In this document: positions 1 to 8,458 of the stretch, one piece after another | Numbering within the stretch: position 1 is the stretch's first letter | How the letters are laid out: each line of letters starts with the position of its first letter | Assembly (NCBI GenBank): GCA_964462945.1 | Contig: CAYWZW010000015.1 | Span: 1-64,000 of the forward strand | Direction: 5' to 3' | Length of the DNA: 64,000 nucleotides | DNA from: GCA-020343675 sp964462945 | GTDB lineage: Bacteria; Planctomycetota; Phycisphaerae; Sedimentisphaerales; Anaerobacaceae | Notes under the pieces: generated by a model | What the model was told of the DNA's origin: nothing | Databases searched by the model: none | What the model saw: the letters and a program-made list of their open reading frames with translations, nothing else | Translations under genes and position numbers: made by a program

Positions 1-2
1 TC

Positions 3-1481
3 GGACAAAGACAGGATTTTGCTTCAATTACTCAGAATCCGGTGAACGCTTACGATTTTTTTAACACGATGGAGCCGGAAAACATCGTCAATTACATTTC
101 AAACGACCAGTCATGGCAGTGGTTAAAAGACAATATTCCATTTTTCGAATGTCCCGACAAAGGCTTCGAGCAGATTTACTATTTCCGCTGGTGGACGTTC
201 CGCAAGCATTTGAAGAAAACGCCGGACGGATTTGTTTTCACCGAGTTCCTGGACAAGGTCGGCCACAGCGGCAAGTACAATACGATAAGCTGTGCGCTGG
301 GGCATCACATTTGCGAAGGCGCCTGGCTGCGCGACAAGCGGTATATCGACGAGTACGCTCGGTTCTGGTACACCGGTGACGGAGGTGATCTGCAGCCACA
401 TTTTCATCGGTACAGCAACTGGGCCACGTGGGCGCTCTACCGCAGGTATCTGGTGAATGGGGACGAAGCGTCTGTGGTGAGCTTGCTGGACGCATTCATA
501 AGTGATTACGAGGCGTGGACGACGGAACAAGGCATGGAGAATGGCCTGTACTGGCAATACGACGTGCGCGATGGGATGGAGGAGTCGATCAGCGGCTCAC
601 GAAAGGACAAGAACGCCCGGCCCCCTTTGAACAGCTACATGTATGGCAACGCCGTAGCGATATCGAGGGTGGCGGAAATGGCGGGCCGGGAGGCGCTTGC
701 CACGGAATACGCGCAGAAGGCCGCTAAACTGAGGTCGCTCGTTCAGGAATTGACGTGGGACGAAGCAGCAAAGTTCTTCAAGGTGCGGCGGCCGGACGGC
801 AAGCTGGCCGACGTGCGGGAGGAGATTGGGTTCATCCCGTGGTATTTTGACCTGCCGGAGTGCGGGTACGAGCGGGCGTGGCAGCAGCTCACGGACCCGG
901 AAGGATTCAAGGCGCCGATGGGGATCACCACGGCCGAACGCAGGCACCCTCAGTTCAGGAGTCACGGCGTAGGGACGTGCGAGTGGGATGGCGCCGTCTG
1001 GCCCTACGCGACGAGCCAGACGCTGGTCGGTTTGGCGAACGTCTTGCGAGACTATGAGCAGTCAAACGTAAACAAGGCCGACTACTTCGACGCCCTCCTG
1101 ACGTACGCCCGTTCGCACCGGTACAACGGCAAGCCGTACATCGGGGAATATCTTGATGAAAAAACCGGACAGTGGCTCAAGCCCGACTCAGACCGCAGCC
1201 GTTATTACAACCACTCGACGTTCTGCGACCTGGTGATTAGCGGGCTGGTGGGCCTTATGCCCCGAAAAGACAGTACGATTGTAGTTGATCCCTTGATCCC
1301 CGCTGATGCGTGGGACTGGTTCTGTCTGGACAACGTGCTTTATCATGGCCATATACTGACTATTTTGTGGGACCGGACTGGCAAGAAATACCGCAAGGGC
1401 GAGGGCTTCAGCGTCTTCGCCGACGGTAGAAAAATCGCCGGTTCGGATGGCCTGACGCGCGTCACGGGCGAGCTTCCTTAA
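3..1481 (+). CDS. MGH1-like (alpha/alpha)6 glycoside hydrolase, 5' truncated by window edge
   Basis: Secreted or cytoplasmic glycan hydrolase of the six-hairpin (alpha/alpha)6 class, closest in pattern to MGH1-like/GH63-related proteins. Supporting motifs are WQYDVRDGMEESISGSR near residue 170, NSYMYGNA shortly after, and CEWDGAVWPYATSQT near residue 315; the acidic residues in the first and last are the likely catalytic pair (family inference). A GTG at 42 could serve as a start, but the frame stays open to the left edge (translating GQRQDFASITQNP just before it), no ribosome binding site precedes it and no signal peptide is present, so the gene most likely begins outside the window. The C-terminus carries a small beta domain. 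It lies 26 bases before the GH2 gene on the same strand, so the two are probably co-transcribed. The exact substrate cannot be read from sequence. Confidence 0.75.
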   Translation, partial: GQRQDFASITQNPVNAYDFFNTMEPENIVNYISNDQSWQWLKDNIPFFECPDKGFEQIYYFRWWTFRKHLKKTPDGFVFTEFLDKVGHSGKYNTISCALGHHICEGAWLRDKRYIDEYARFWYTGDGGDLQPHFHRYSNWATWALYRRYLVNGDEASVVSLLDAFISDYEAWTTEQGMENGLYWQYDVRDGMEESISGSRKDKNARPPLNSYMYGNAVAISRVAEMAGREALATEYAQKAAKLRSLVQELTWDEAAKFFKVRRPDGKLADVREEIGFIPWYFDLPECGYERAWQQLTDPEGFKAPMGITTAERRHPQFRSHGVGTCEWDGAVWPYATSQTLVGLANVLRDYEQSNVNKADYFDALLTYARSHRYNGKPYIGEYLDEKTGQWLKPDSDRSRYYNHSTFCDLVISGLVGLMPRKDSTIVVDPLIPADAWDWFCLDNVLYHGHILTILWDRTGKKYRKGEGFSVFADGRKIAGSDGLTRVTGELP

Positions 1482-1507
1482 TCATTTGACGTTTGTGGAG
1501 ATACGAT

Positions 1508-4378
1508 ATGAAGACTTTTCTGTACGTCATTGCGATCTTTTTTGTGTCCGGTGTGAACGGGGCTTCGTATGGCGAGGCAGCGCGGCCGGCCTCGTCTCTG
1601 TCTGGGCGGCGCGTGGTAAACTTCAATGAAGGCTGGAAGTTCTGCAAGGGCGACCCGCCCGGGGCCGAGGCGCCGGACTTCGACGACTCCGCATGGGAAA
1701 CGGTGCGGCTCCCACACGACTGGGCGATTTCAGGACCATTCAACCCCCAGGAAAACGGTTACGCCGGAAAACTGCCGTGGAAAGGCACGGGCTGGTATCG
1801 AAAGACATTCACGCTTGACAAGACAGACAGCGGGCGGCGGATCTATTTCGATTTCGACGGTGTGATGGCGTTCCCAAAGGTCTATGTGAACGGCCAGTTG
1901 GCCGGCGAGTGGGACTACGGCTACATGTCGTTTCGCGTCGATGCCACGAAATACGTGAAGTTCGGCGAGGCCAACGTCATTGCGGTCTCGGTTGACACGC
2001 GCCGGCACGGCACCCGATGGTATCCGGGCGCGGGAATCTATCGCAAGGTGACGATGACGATTTGCCAGCCGGTGCACGTGGGCCATTGGGGGATGATTGT
2101 GACCACGCCTCACGTCAGCGATGCCTCGGCGACAGTCCGCGTGCGGGTGATGGTGGAAAACCATCGGCAGGTGAATGAGAAGGTGACTGTGGCTGTCACC
2201 CTGATCGATCCCGACGGCAAGACGGTTCCAACCGGCGCCATCGACACCTTGCTCGATATTCCGAGCGACCGCTCAGGTGTATTGGATCAGTCGATGAATG
2301 TTGACAGGCCCCAGCGATGGGATATTACCAGCCCGAAGCTGTACACAGCCAAAGCGGTTCTAAGAGCTGGCGACGCGGTCGTGGATACCGTCACATCGCC
2401 CTTTGGTATCAGGACGTTTGAGTTTACGGCTGACGACGGATTTCATCTGAATGGCCGGCGGGTGCAGCTCCACGGCGTGAACCTGCACCACGACCACGGC
2501 CCTCTCGGGGCCGCGTTTTATCCGCGCGCCATGGAGCGTCAACTGGAAATCATGCGGGACATGGGCGTCAATGCCATCCGCACCAGTCACAACCCTCCGG
2601 CGCCGGAACTGCTTGATTTGTGCGACCGGATGGGATTCGTCGTGTGGGATGAGTGTTTTGATAAATGGGATGCCACGGCCGACCGCATCAATGGCCAGCC
2701 GCCGTTAGAGCAGTACGGCGAAAAGCAGATTCGCAACCTGGTGATGCGCGACCGCAATCATCCGTGCGTTGTCGTCTGGTCTATCGGCAACGAGATTGGC
2801 GAGGGCGGTAGGGACGGAGTAACGATGGAGCGTGTGAAGTTCATGAGCGAGTTCGTTCGCAAGTACGACCCGACGCGGCCTGTGGGAATGTCCTGCCATA
2901 TACCTGGCATGGCCGAGCGGCCGAACTTCGATGCCCTGGACCTGACGGGGTGGAACTACAGCCGGCGGTACGCTACCTACAGGCAGCGCTATCCCGACAA
3001 ACCTATCATCTACAGCGAGTCGGCCTCGGCGCTCAGCACGCGCGGCTTTTACGAGCTGCCGCTTCCAAGTGAAAAGACCCTGTACTCCAAACAGCTCCAG
3101 GTGGACTCCTACGATCTGAATGCCGCGTCATGGTCGGACATTGCGGACATGGAGTTTCAACTGATGGAGGACGACCGCTTCGTGGCCGGCGAATTGGTCT
3201 GGACGGGCTTTGACTACTTAGGTGAGCCGACGCCTTTCGCCCAGGAGGCACGAAGCTCGTACTTCGGCATTGTGGACCTGTGCGGCATCCCGAAGGACCG
3301 GTTTTACCTGTACCGCAGCTACTGGCGGCCGGAGGCGACCACCGTGCACATCCTGCCGCACTGGAACTGGCCCGACCGCGTCGGTCAAAACGTGCCGGTC
3401 TTTGTGTACACCAACGGCGATTCGGCCGAGCTCTTCCTGAATGGAAAATCCCTTGGGCGCAGGACAAAGGAACAGATGCCGGAAAGGCCGGTCAACTTCG
3501 CTGAGGGCAAACCTGCCACGGCCAGTTCCATCGAATCGCAAAGTGGTCACGTTGCTGCAAGTGCAAATGACGCCGACAGCGCTACACGTTGGTGTGCGGC
3601 CAACGCCGGCGCCGATCAATGGTGGCAGGTCGATTTGGGCCAGGTTCAGCCGGTCCGCTTTCTGTCTGTCGAGTTTGAGAAAGAGGCAAAGAACTACGGG
3701 TATGTGATCAAAGCCTCAACCGATGCGTCAGCGTGGCACACTATTGCAGCCAAGAGCACGAGCAGGAATCCCAGGTGGGGCGGCCCGAGTCACGCATTCC
3801 ACGATGTAGATACACAGGCCAGGTATATACGCATTGAATTTACAGAATTGCGAGAAGGGGCCTGGGCCAGTATTCGAGAATTGAGCGTCTATCCGGAGAA
3901 AGTGGAATCCTCCTATTATGCTGTGACTTACAAGTACCGGCTGCGCTGGAACGACGTGCTGTACGAGCCGGGTGAGCTCAAAGCCGTCGCCTACAAAGAC
4001 GGCAGCGAGATTGGCCAGGCGGTTATGCGAACGGCCGGAAGACCGGCGGCGATTCGCCTGACGCCCGATCGAAAGGAGCTGGCCTCGACGGGTGAAGATC
4101 TCTGCTATATCCTGGCCGAGGCGCTGGATGAGAAAGGTACACTTTGCCCCCTCGCGGAGAACTTGATACACTTCAAAGCCGAGGGGCCGGTCGAAATCGC
4201 AGGCGTCGGCAATGGCAACCCGTTGTCTCTTGAGCCATTTGGAGGCGACAGCCGCAAGCTGTTTTACGGCAAGGCCATGCTGATCCTCCGGACCCGGGAA
4301 GGCCAAGCCGGCCAAGTGCATGTGACCGCAGAAAGCGACGGTCTGGCTGCGGCAAACGTTACCCTCCAATGCCGGTAG
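1508..4378 (+). CDS. GH2 beta-galactosidase-like enzyme with F5/8-type-C module inserted in DUF4982
   Basis: Secreted retaining glycoside hydrolase of family 2, probably acting on beta-galactosides. The start at 1508 follows GGAG and gives a signal peptide (MKTFLYVIAIFFVSGVNG). Domain order: jelly-roll sugar-binding domain (about 40-190), Ig-like domain (200-310), TIM barrel (315-600), then DUF4982. The acid/base is predicted as Glu429 in WSIGNE and the nucleophile as Glu504 in IIYSES. A discoidin/CBM32-like module occupies about residues 663-797 (begins NFAEGKPATASS, contains WWQVDLG and RYIRIEF). DUF4982 motifs lie on both sides of it (ELFLNGKSLGR before, EPGELKAVAYKDG after), so it was inserted within that domain rather than added at the end. 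A last Ig-like domain closes the protein. GH2 members also include glucuronidases and mannosidases, so the substrate is inferred. Confidence 0.9.
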   Translation: MKTFLYVIAIFFVSGVNGASYGEAARPASSLSGRRVVNFNEGWKFCKGDPPGAEAPDFDDSAWETVRLPHDWAISGPFNPQENGYAGKLPWKGTGWYRKTFTLDKTDSGRRIYFDFDGVMAFPKVYVNGQLAGEWDYGYMSFRVDATKYVKFGEANVIAVSVDTRRHGTRWYPGAGIYRKVTMTICQPVHVGHWGMIVTTPHVSDASATVRVRVMVENHRQVNEKVTVAVTLIDPDGKTVPTGAIDTLLDIPSDRSGVLDQSMNVDRPQRWDITSPKLYTAKAVLRAGDAVVDTVTSPFGIRTFEFTADDGFHLNGRRVQLHGVNLHHDHGPLGAAFYPRAMERQLEIMRDMGVNAIRTSHNPPAPELLDLCDRMGFVVWDECFDKWDATADRINGQPPLEQYGEKQIRNLVMRDRNHPCVVVWSIGNEIGEGGRDGVTMERVKFMSEFVRKYDPTRPVGMSCHIPGMAERPNFDALDLTGWNYSRRYATYRQRYPDKPIIYSESASALSTRGFYELPLPSEKTLYSKQLQVDSYDLNAASWSDIADMEFQLMEDDRFVAGELVWTGFDYLGEPTPFAQEARSSYFGIVDLCGIPKDRFYLYRSYWRPEATTVHILPHWNWPDRVGQNVPVFVYTNGDSAELFLNGKSLGRRTKEQMPERPVNFAEGKPATASSIESQSGHVAASANDADSATRWCAANAGADQWWQVDLGQVQPVRFLSVEFEKEAKNYGYVIKASTDASAWHTIAAKSTSRNPRWGGPSHAFHDVDTQARYIRIEFTELREGAWASIRELSVYPEKVESSYYAVTYKYRLRWNDVLYEPGELKAVAYKDGSEIGQAVMRTAGRPAAIRLTPDRKELASTGEDLCYILAEALDEKGTLCPLAENLIHFKAEGPVEIAGVGNGNPLSLEPFGGDSRKLFYGKAMLILRTREGQAGQVHVTAESDGLAAANVTLQCR

Positions 4379-4424
4379 TCGAAAGGCATGAAGTGGATAA
4401 CCGATTCTGCTCTTACGCACATAC

Positions 4425-4453
4425 TTGCCCCCAAGGGGCGAGGTTGGTATGAT
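4425..4453 (+). promoter_or_regulatory. Candidate sigma-70-type promoter for the ThuA-like gene
   Basis: TTGCCC at 4425 and TATGAT at 4448 are separated by 17 bases. They lie in the 183-base gap before the ThuA-like gene and point towards it. The -35 box is a modest match. Confidence 0.4.
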
Positions 4454-4469
4454 AAGGCCACGTGAACCA

Positions 4470-4517
4470 TTCTCGATACTCGATGCCGGATTCTCGATGC
4501 TCGGCGAGTATCGAGAA
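4470..4517. repeat. Intergenic palindromic repeat with nested arms
   Basis: TTCTCGATACTCG (4470-4482) is the exact reverse complement of CGAGTATCGAGAA (4505-4517). A second pair, ATTCTCGATGCTCG (4490-4503) and ATCGAGCATCG (4523-4533), interleaves with it. The element would fold into alternative hairpins in the leader of the ThuA-like gene. It could be a dispersed palindromic repeat or a terminator for the GH2 gene, although there is no T-tract. Confidence 0.65.
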
Positions 4518-4561
4518 GCAAGAATCGAGCATCGGGTTTGTTGATCGAAAGGAGAAATAAG

Positions 4562-5314
4562 ATGCGACGTTCAGTTTGTGCTTTGGCTCTAATGTGTGTT
4601 GTGGCGCTGATTTTTTGTATTGCAGGCGAAGCGGCCCAGAAGCCCGCCCAGATCAGGGCCCTGCTGATTACCGGCGACGATGCGCCATCGCATCCCTGGC
4701 GGGAAATCTCCGAGACCACCCGGGAAGTGCTCGCGGCCACGGGGAAGTTCGACGTCAGGGTGTGTGAAGACCCCCTGATTCTCGAATCGCAGACCGCTCT
4801 GAGTGCGTACGACGTGATCGTATTTACAATCTACAGCCGGCGCGTCGCCGAGCTCTCCGGGCAAGCCCAGGAGAACCTCCTTAACTTCGTCAAGGACGGG
4901 AAGGGCTTTTTCGTCCAGCACTTAGCCACCGCCTCGTTCCCCAAGTGGGAGGAATTCGGCAAGCTCTGCGGCCGTAAATGGGTCATGGGCACGTCGGGTC
5001 ACGGCCCACGAGCCGTCTTCGAAGCCAAAGTGGTTGACAAAGAACATCCCATCACCGCAGGGATAGAGAACTTCACGACCGACGATGAGCTGTACGCAAA
5101 GCTGCAGGGGACTGGCGATATCCACATTCTCGTGCAGGCCGACTCCGACTGGAGCAAGAAAACCGAGCCGCTGGTCTTCACGCAGAACTACGGCAAGGGC
5201 CGAGTCGTCCACAACGCCTTCGGTCACGATCGCAAGGCTCTGATGACCCCGAATGTCCAGAAGATCATCGCTCGCGGCGTAGAGTGGGCGGCCACCGGAA
5301 AGGTCGCGCAATAA
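4562..5314 (+). CDS. ThuA-like domain protein, secreted
   Basis: Predicted exported protein of the ThuA-like fold (flavodoxin/class I amidotransferase-like), a family linked to sugar catabolism whose biochemical activity is poorly defined. The ATG at 4562 sits behind AAAGGAG and gives a signal peptide (MRRSVCALALMCVVALIFCIAGEAA). Family features are the opening RALLITGDDAPSHPWRE, the FTIYSR turn, the central GHGPRAVFEAKV strand, KEHPITAGIENF, and the C-terminal NYGKGRVVHNAFGHD. The length of about 250 residues is normal. The gene stands between two palindromic repeats in the left-flank GH run. Its role is probably to help process a sugar lactone or similar product, which is inference from context. 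Confidence 0.8.
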   Translation: MRRSVCALALMCVVALIFCIAGEAAQKPAQIRALLITGDDAPSHPWREISETTREVLAATGKFDVRVCEDPLILESQTALSAYDVIVFTIYSRRVAELSGQAQENLLNFVKDGKGFFVQHLATASFPKWEEFGKLCGRKWVMGTSGHGPRAVFEAKVVDKEHPITAGIENFTTDDELYAKLQGTGDIHILVQADSDWSKKTEPLVFTQNYGKGRVVHNAFGHDRKALMTPNVQKIIARGVEWAATGKVAQ

Positions 5315-5327
5315 AGCGTACAAACTC

Positions 5328-5400
5328 GTAGGGTGTGCAACTTGTTGCACACGCGGTGACGTTTGTCGGCGTGTGCAAAAACGGAATTTGCACACCCTAC
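5328..5400. repeat. Double-palindrome intergenic repeat
   Basis: GTAGGGTGTGCAA (5328-5340) pairs exactly with TTGCACACCCTAC (5388-5400). Inside it, TTGCACACGC (5345-5354) pairs with GCGTGTGCAA (5369-5378). The result is a cruciform with an outer and an inner stem, typical of REP/MITE-like dispersed palindromes. It ends about 30 bases before the GH97 start. Confidence 0.8.
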
Positions 5401-5432
5401 CTCTCTGCTCGCGTATTGAAGGGGACAGGGTC

Positions 5433-7385
5433 ATGGCGAGAAAAAAGAACGGAAGAACTATCTTGATAGCGGCGACTGGCTTGGCCGTGGTATTGTGTCT
5501 TGCTGAAACGAACCTCGCGCCGGGGCAGACCGCAAAAACCAGACGCTCACAGCGGGTACGGATGGAACAAGTGCAGGTAGCCAGCCCGGATGGGAACGTC
5601 AAGATGACCATCCTGCCCAACGCGGAGCGTCTGACCTTCACGGTGACACTTGGGGATACGCCAGTGCTCGACCCGTCCACAATCGTCACGAATGTGGACG
5701 GGTACGATCTGTCATCGGGAGTTGTTCTCGGCAAGGTGGAGCGCTACGAGATTAACCAGGAGTATCCGTGGCGCGGCAAGCACGCCAAAGCTGTTGACCA
5801 TTGCAACGCTGCCCGTATTGAGCTGCAGCACGACCTTTCGTTTATTGAGTACGTCCTGGAGATTCGCGTTTTCAATGATGGGGCGGCTTTTCGCCACGTT
5901 ATCGGCGGTGAGCAAGGGTCATCGCGGGTGCCGGACGAGTACACGACCTTTGTTGTGCCGGCCGGCTCGACGGTCTGGAGCCACGATCTCGGGGGACACT
6001 ACGAGGCCGCGTACAAGAAACAGGACATTTCCGACGTCGAGGCGGGTCAATGGGCGGGGCCGCCAGTGACATTCAAGCTGCCGGGTAACGCCAGCTACGG
6101 TTCAATCACCGAGGCCAACTTAGTCAACTACAGTGGCATGGCCCTGGAGGCCGACGGTCGCCGCGGCTTAGTCACGGGGCTTGGCCACCGCCAGCCGCTG
6201 AACTATCCGTATGAGCTGCGCTACGGGCGAGAGGAAGCCAAACGTCTGGGTAAGCCGGCGCCAGTCAGCGGGACGATCACGACCCCGTGGCGCGTCGTGA
6301 TGGCCGGCCGCGACCTCAATACGCTGGTTAACAGCAGGATTGTGCCCAACCTCTGCCCCCCGCCGGAGCCAAAGCATTTCCCCAACGGCATCGAGACATC
6401 GTGGGTCAAGCCGGGGCGGGCCGTGTGGCGCTACCTTGACGGCGGAGATCGCTCATTCGAGGGCATGAAGGAGTTCTCCCGATTAGCCGGACAATTGGGC
6501 TTCGAATATCATGTGATCGAGGGCTTCTGGAGCCGATGGAGCGACGAGCAGATCAAGGAGCTCGTAGAGTACTCCAGGCAGCAAGGCGTCGGCTTACTGT
6601 TCTGGAAGCACAGCAACCAACTGCACACGCCGGAGGCACGCGCAGAATTCTTCACCCGACTGCACAAGCTGGGGGTCGCCGGCGCCAAGATCGACTTCCT
6701 CGACCATGAGGCCAAAGAGGTTATCGACCATTATGAGGCGCTGCTCGAAAAGGCCGCCGAAAATCAGATGGTGATCGACTTCCACGGGGCGAACAAACCG
6801 ACGGGGCGGGAACGGACCTGGCCGAATGAGCTGGTGCGGGAAGCCGTCCGCGGTATGGAGAGCAACTCGCTTCGCGAGCGCGCCCGTCACGAGACAATTT
6901 TGCCTTTCACGCGTTTTCTGGCGGGTCCGGCCGAGTATACAGCCATGCACTTTGGAGACCGCCGCGCCGACACAACCTGGGCGCACCAGATAGCGAGCTT
7001 TGCGATTTTCGACAGCCCCCTGTTGACTATGGCGGCGCATCCACAATCCGTGCTCGACAATCCGGCGGTGAATGTAATCACGAGCATCCCGGCCGTGTGG
7101 GACGAAACCATCGTGCTGCCCGACTCGCAGATCGGCGAATTGGCGATATTCGCGCGGCGTACCGGCCCCACGTGGTTCCTGGCCGTTATGTGCGGCCCGA
7201 AAGGCAAGACGATTCGGGTGCCGCTGTCGTTCTTAGGCGACGGCCAATACAAGGCGTCGCTGGTCCACGATGACAAAGGCAACGACGCCGCGGTGGTCCT
7301 GCAAGACATGACCGTCCGGCGCGGCGATACGCTCACCATCGAGATGAACAACGGCGGCGGTTTCGTCGGACGCTTTTCGAAATGA
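5433..7385 (+). CDS. GH97 glycoside hydrolase, probably alpha-galactosidase type
   Basis: Secreted GH97 enzyme (650 residues, normal length). I chose the ATG at 5433, which gives MARKKNGRTILIAATGLAVV as signal peptide; a farther upstream start would place the palindromic repeat inside the coding region. Order: beta-super-sandwich N-terminal domain (about 40-290), TIM barrel (about 300-560), short C-terminal beta domain. Key motifs are TPWRVVMAGRDL at the junction, GVAGAKIDFLDHE on a barrel strand, and VIDFHGANKPTGRERTWPNE. GH97 has retaining alpha-galactosidases with an Asp nucleophile and inverting alpha-glucosidases (SusB type) without it; the Asp in AKIDF favours the retaining type. Twelve bases separate it from the next gene. 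Confidence 0.9.
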   Translation: MARKKNGRTILIAATGLAVVLCLAETNLAPGQTAKTRRSQRVRMEQVQVASPDGNVKMTILPNAERLTFTVTLGDTPVLDPSTIVTNVDGYDLSSGVVLGKVERYEINQEYPWRGKHAKAVDHCNAARIELQHDLSFIEYVLEIRVFNDGAAFRHVIGGEQGSSRVPDEYTTFVVPAGSTVWSHDLGGHYEAAYKKQDISDVEAGQWAGPPVTFKLPGNASYGSITEANLVNYSGMALEADGRRGLVTGLGHRQPLNYPYELRYGREEAKRLGKPAPVSGTITTPWRVVMAGRDLNTLVNSRIVPNLCPPPEPKHFPNGIETSWVKPGRAVWRYLDGGDRSFEGMKEFSRLAGQLGFEYHVIEGFWSRWSDEQIKELVEYSRQQGVGLLFWKHSNQLHTPEARAEFFTRLHKLGVAGAKIDFLDHEAKEVIDHYEALLEKAAENQMVIDFHGANKPTGRERTWPNELVREAVRGMESNSLRERARHETILPFTRFLAGPAEYTAMHFGDRRADTTWAHQIASFAIFDSPLLTMAAHPQSVLDNPAVNVITSIPAVWDETIVLPDSQIGELAIFARRTGPTWFLAVMCGPKGKTIRVPLSFLGDGQYKASLVHDDKGNDAAVVLQDMTVRRGDTLTIEMNNGGGFVGRFSK

Positions 7386-7397
7386 GGCTCCGGAAGC

Positions 7398-8405
7398 ATG
7401 GCAGGCTTGAAACGAATTGCCGTTGCGTTTGTTCTTGTTGCACTTTTCGGCGTTTTAGTCACCGCAGCGGAACCGCGGGACAGGGCCGCGTGGACGAAGG
7501 AAGCCAAGTGGGGCGTGATGAACCACTACCTGGCCGACTGGAAAGCCCGCGAGACGAACGAGCAGATGACCGTCGAGAAATGGAACGAAATGATCGACCG
7601 TTTTGACGTGGAGGGACTCGCCGAGCAGCTCAAATCCGTCGGAGCGGGCTACTACCTCATCACGATAGGTCAGAATTCCGGGTACTATCTTTCACCCAAT
7701 GTCGTGTACGATAAGCATGTTGGTATTCAGCCCAGTAAGTGTTCCCGGCGGGACTTGGTCGCGGATTTGTCCGGAGCCCTGCACAAGCGAGGGATCAGGC
7801 TGATGGTGTACCTGCCGGCGGGCGCCCCCAACGGGGACCGCGCCGCCAGAGAGGCTCTGCAATGGCAGAACGGCCCCTACCCTAACCGGGAGTTTCAGCT
7901 CAAATGGGAACAGGTCATCCGCGAATGGTCCACCCGATGGGGCAGGAAGGTCGATGGCTGGTGGTTCGACGGATGCTACTGGCCGAACTCGATGTACCGT
8001 TCGACGGAGCCTCCGAATTTCGCAAGTTTCGCCGCCGCCGCACGGGCGGGCAACCCAGAGAGCGTTGTCGCTTTCAATCCCGGCGTTATCCCCCGGATTC
8101 TTTCTCTGACGCCGCACGAGGATTACACCGCTGGTGAGATCGATGATCCAAACCGAGTGGAGATCCGCCGGGCCGTGGACGGCAAGATCGACGGAGTTCA
8201 CGTTCACATCCTGAGCTTCTTAGGCGAACGCTGGGGCATGGGCTCGCCGCGATTCGGCACAGAGCAAGTGATTGCGTGGAGCCGCAAGATCAGGGACGCC
8301 GGGGGCGTGATCACGTGGGACGTCCCGATTCAGCCCAACGGCCTCATGTCCCAGCCGTTCATGGACCAGTTGGCCGCCGTGGGCAAGGCGCTCGGCGCGA
8401 GTTGA
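7398..8405 (+). CDS. Short GH29-like alpha-L-fucosidase family protein
   Basis: Secreted TIM-barrel protein related to GH29 alpha-L-fucosidases. Signal peptide: MAGLKRIAVAFVLVALFGVLVTAA. The barrel core shows AKWGVMNHYLADW, YYLITIGQNSGYY, a helix-strand pair ending IRLMVYLPAG, and DGWWFDGCYW, whose Asp sits where the GH29 nucleophile lies. At 335 residues it lacks the C-terminal beta-sandwich of standard fucosidases, and the usual HHDGF-type His motif is replaced by the sequence around IGQNSG. Activity on fucose is therefore less certain than for the GH29 gene at 61139. It lies between GH97 and a GH95-like gene, so a role in removing terminal fucose from the same glycan is plausible. Confidence 0.75.
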   Translation: MAGLKRIAVAFVLVALFGVLVTAAEPRDRAAWTKEAKWGVMNHYLADWKARETNEQMTVEKWNEMIDRFDVEGLAEQLKSVGAGYYLITIGQNSGYYLSPNVVYDKHVGIQPSKCSRRDLVADLSGALHKRGIRLMVYLPAGAPNGDRAAREALQWQNGPYPNREFQLKWEQVIREWSTRWGRKVDGWWFDGCYWPNSMYRSTEPPNFASFAAAARAGNPESVVAFNPGVIPRILSLTPHEDYTAGEIDDPNRVEIRRAVDGKIDGVHVHILSFLGERWGMGSPRFGTEQVIAWSRKIRDAGGVITWDVPIQPNGLMSQPFMDQLAAVGKALGAS

Positions 8406-8458
8406 GCCTCCCTCTGAGAAGGCCGGAAACCAAAGTGCCCCAGGAGAAGGAAGGTATT

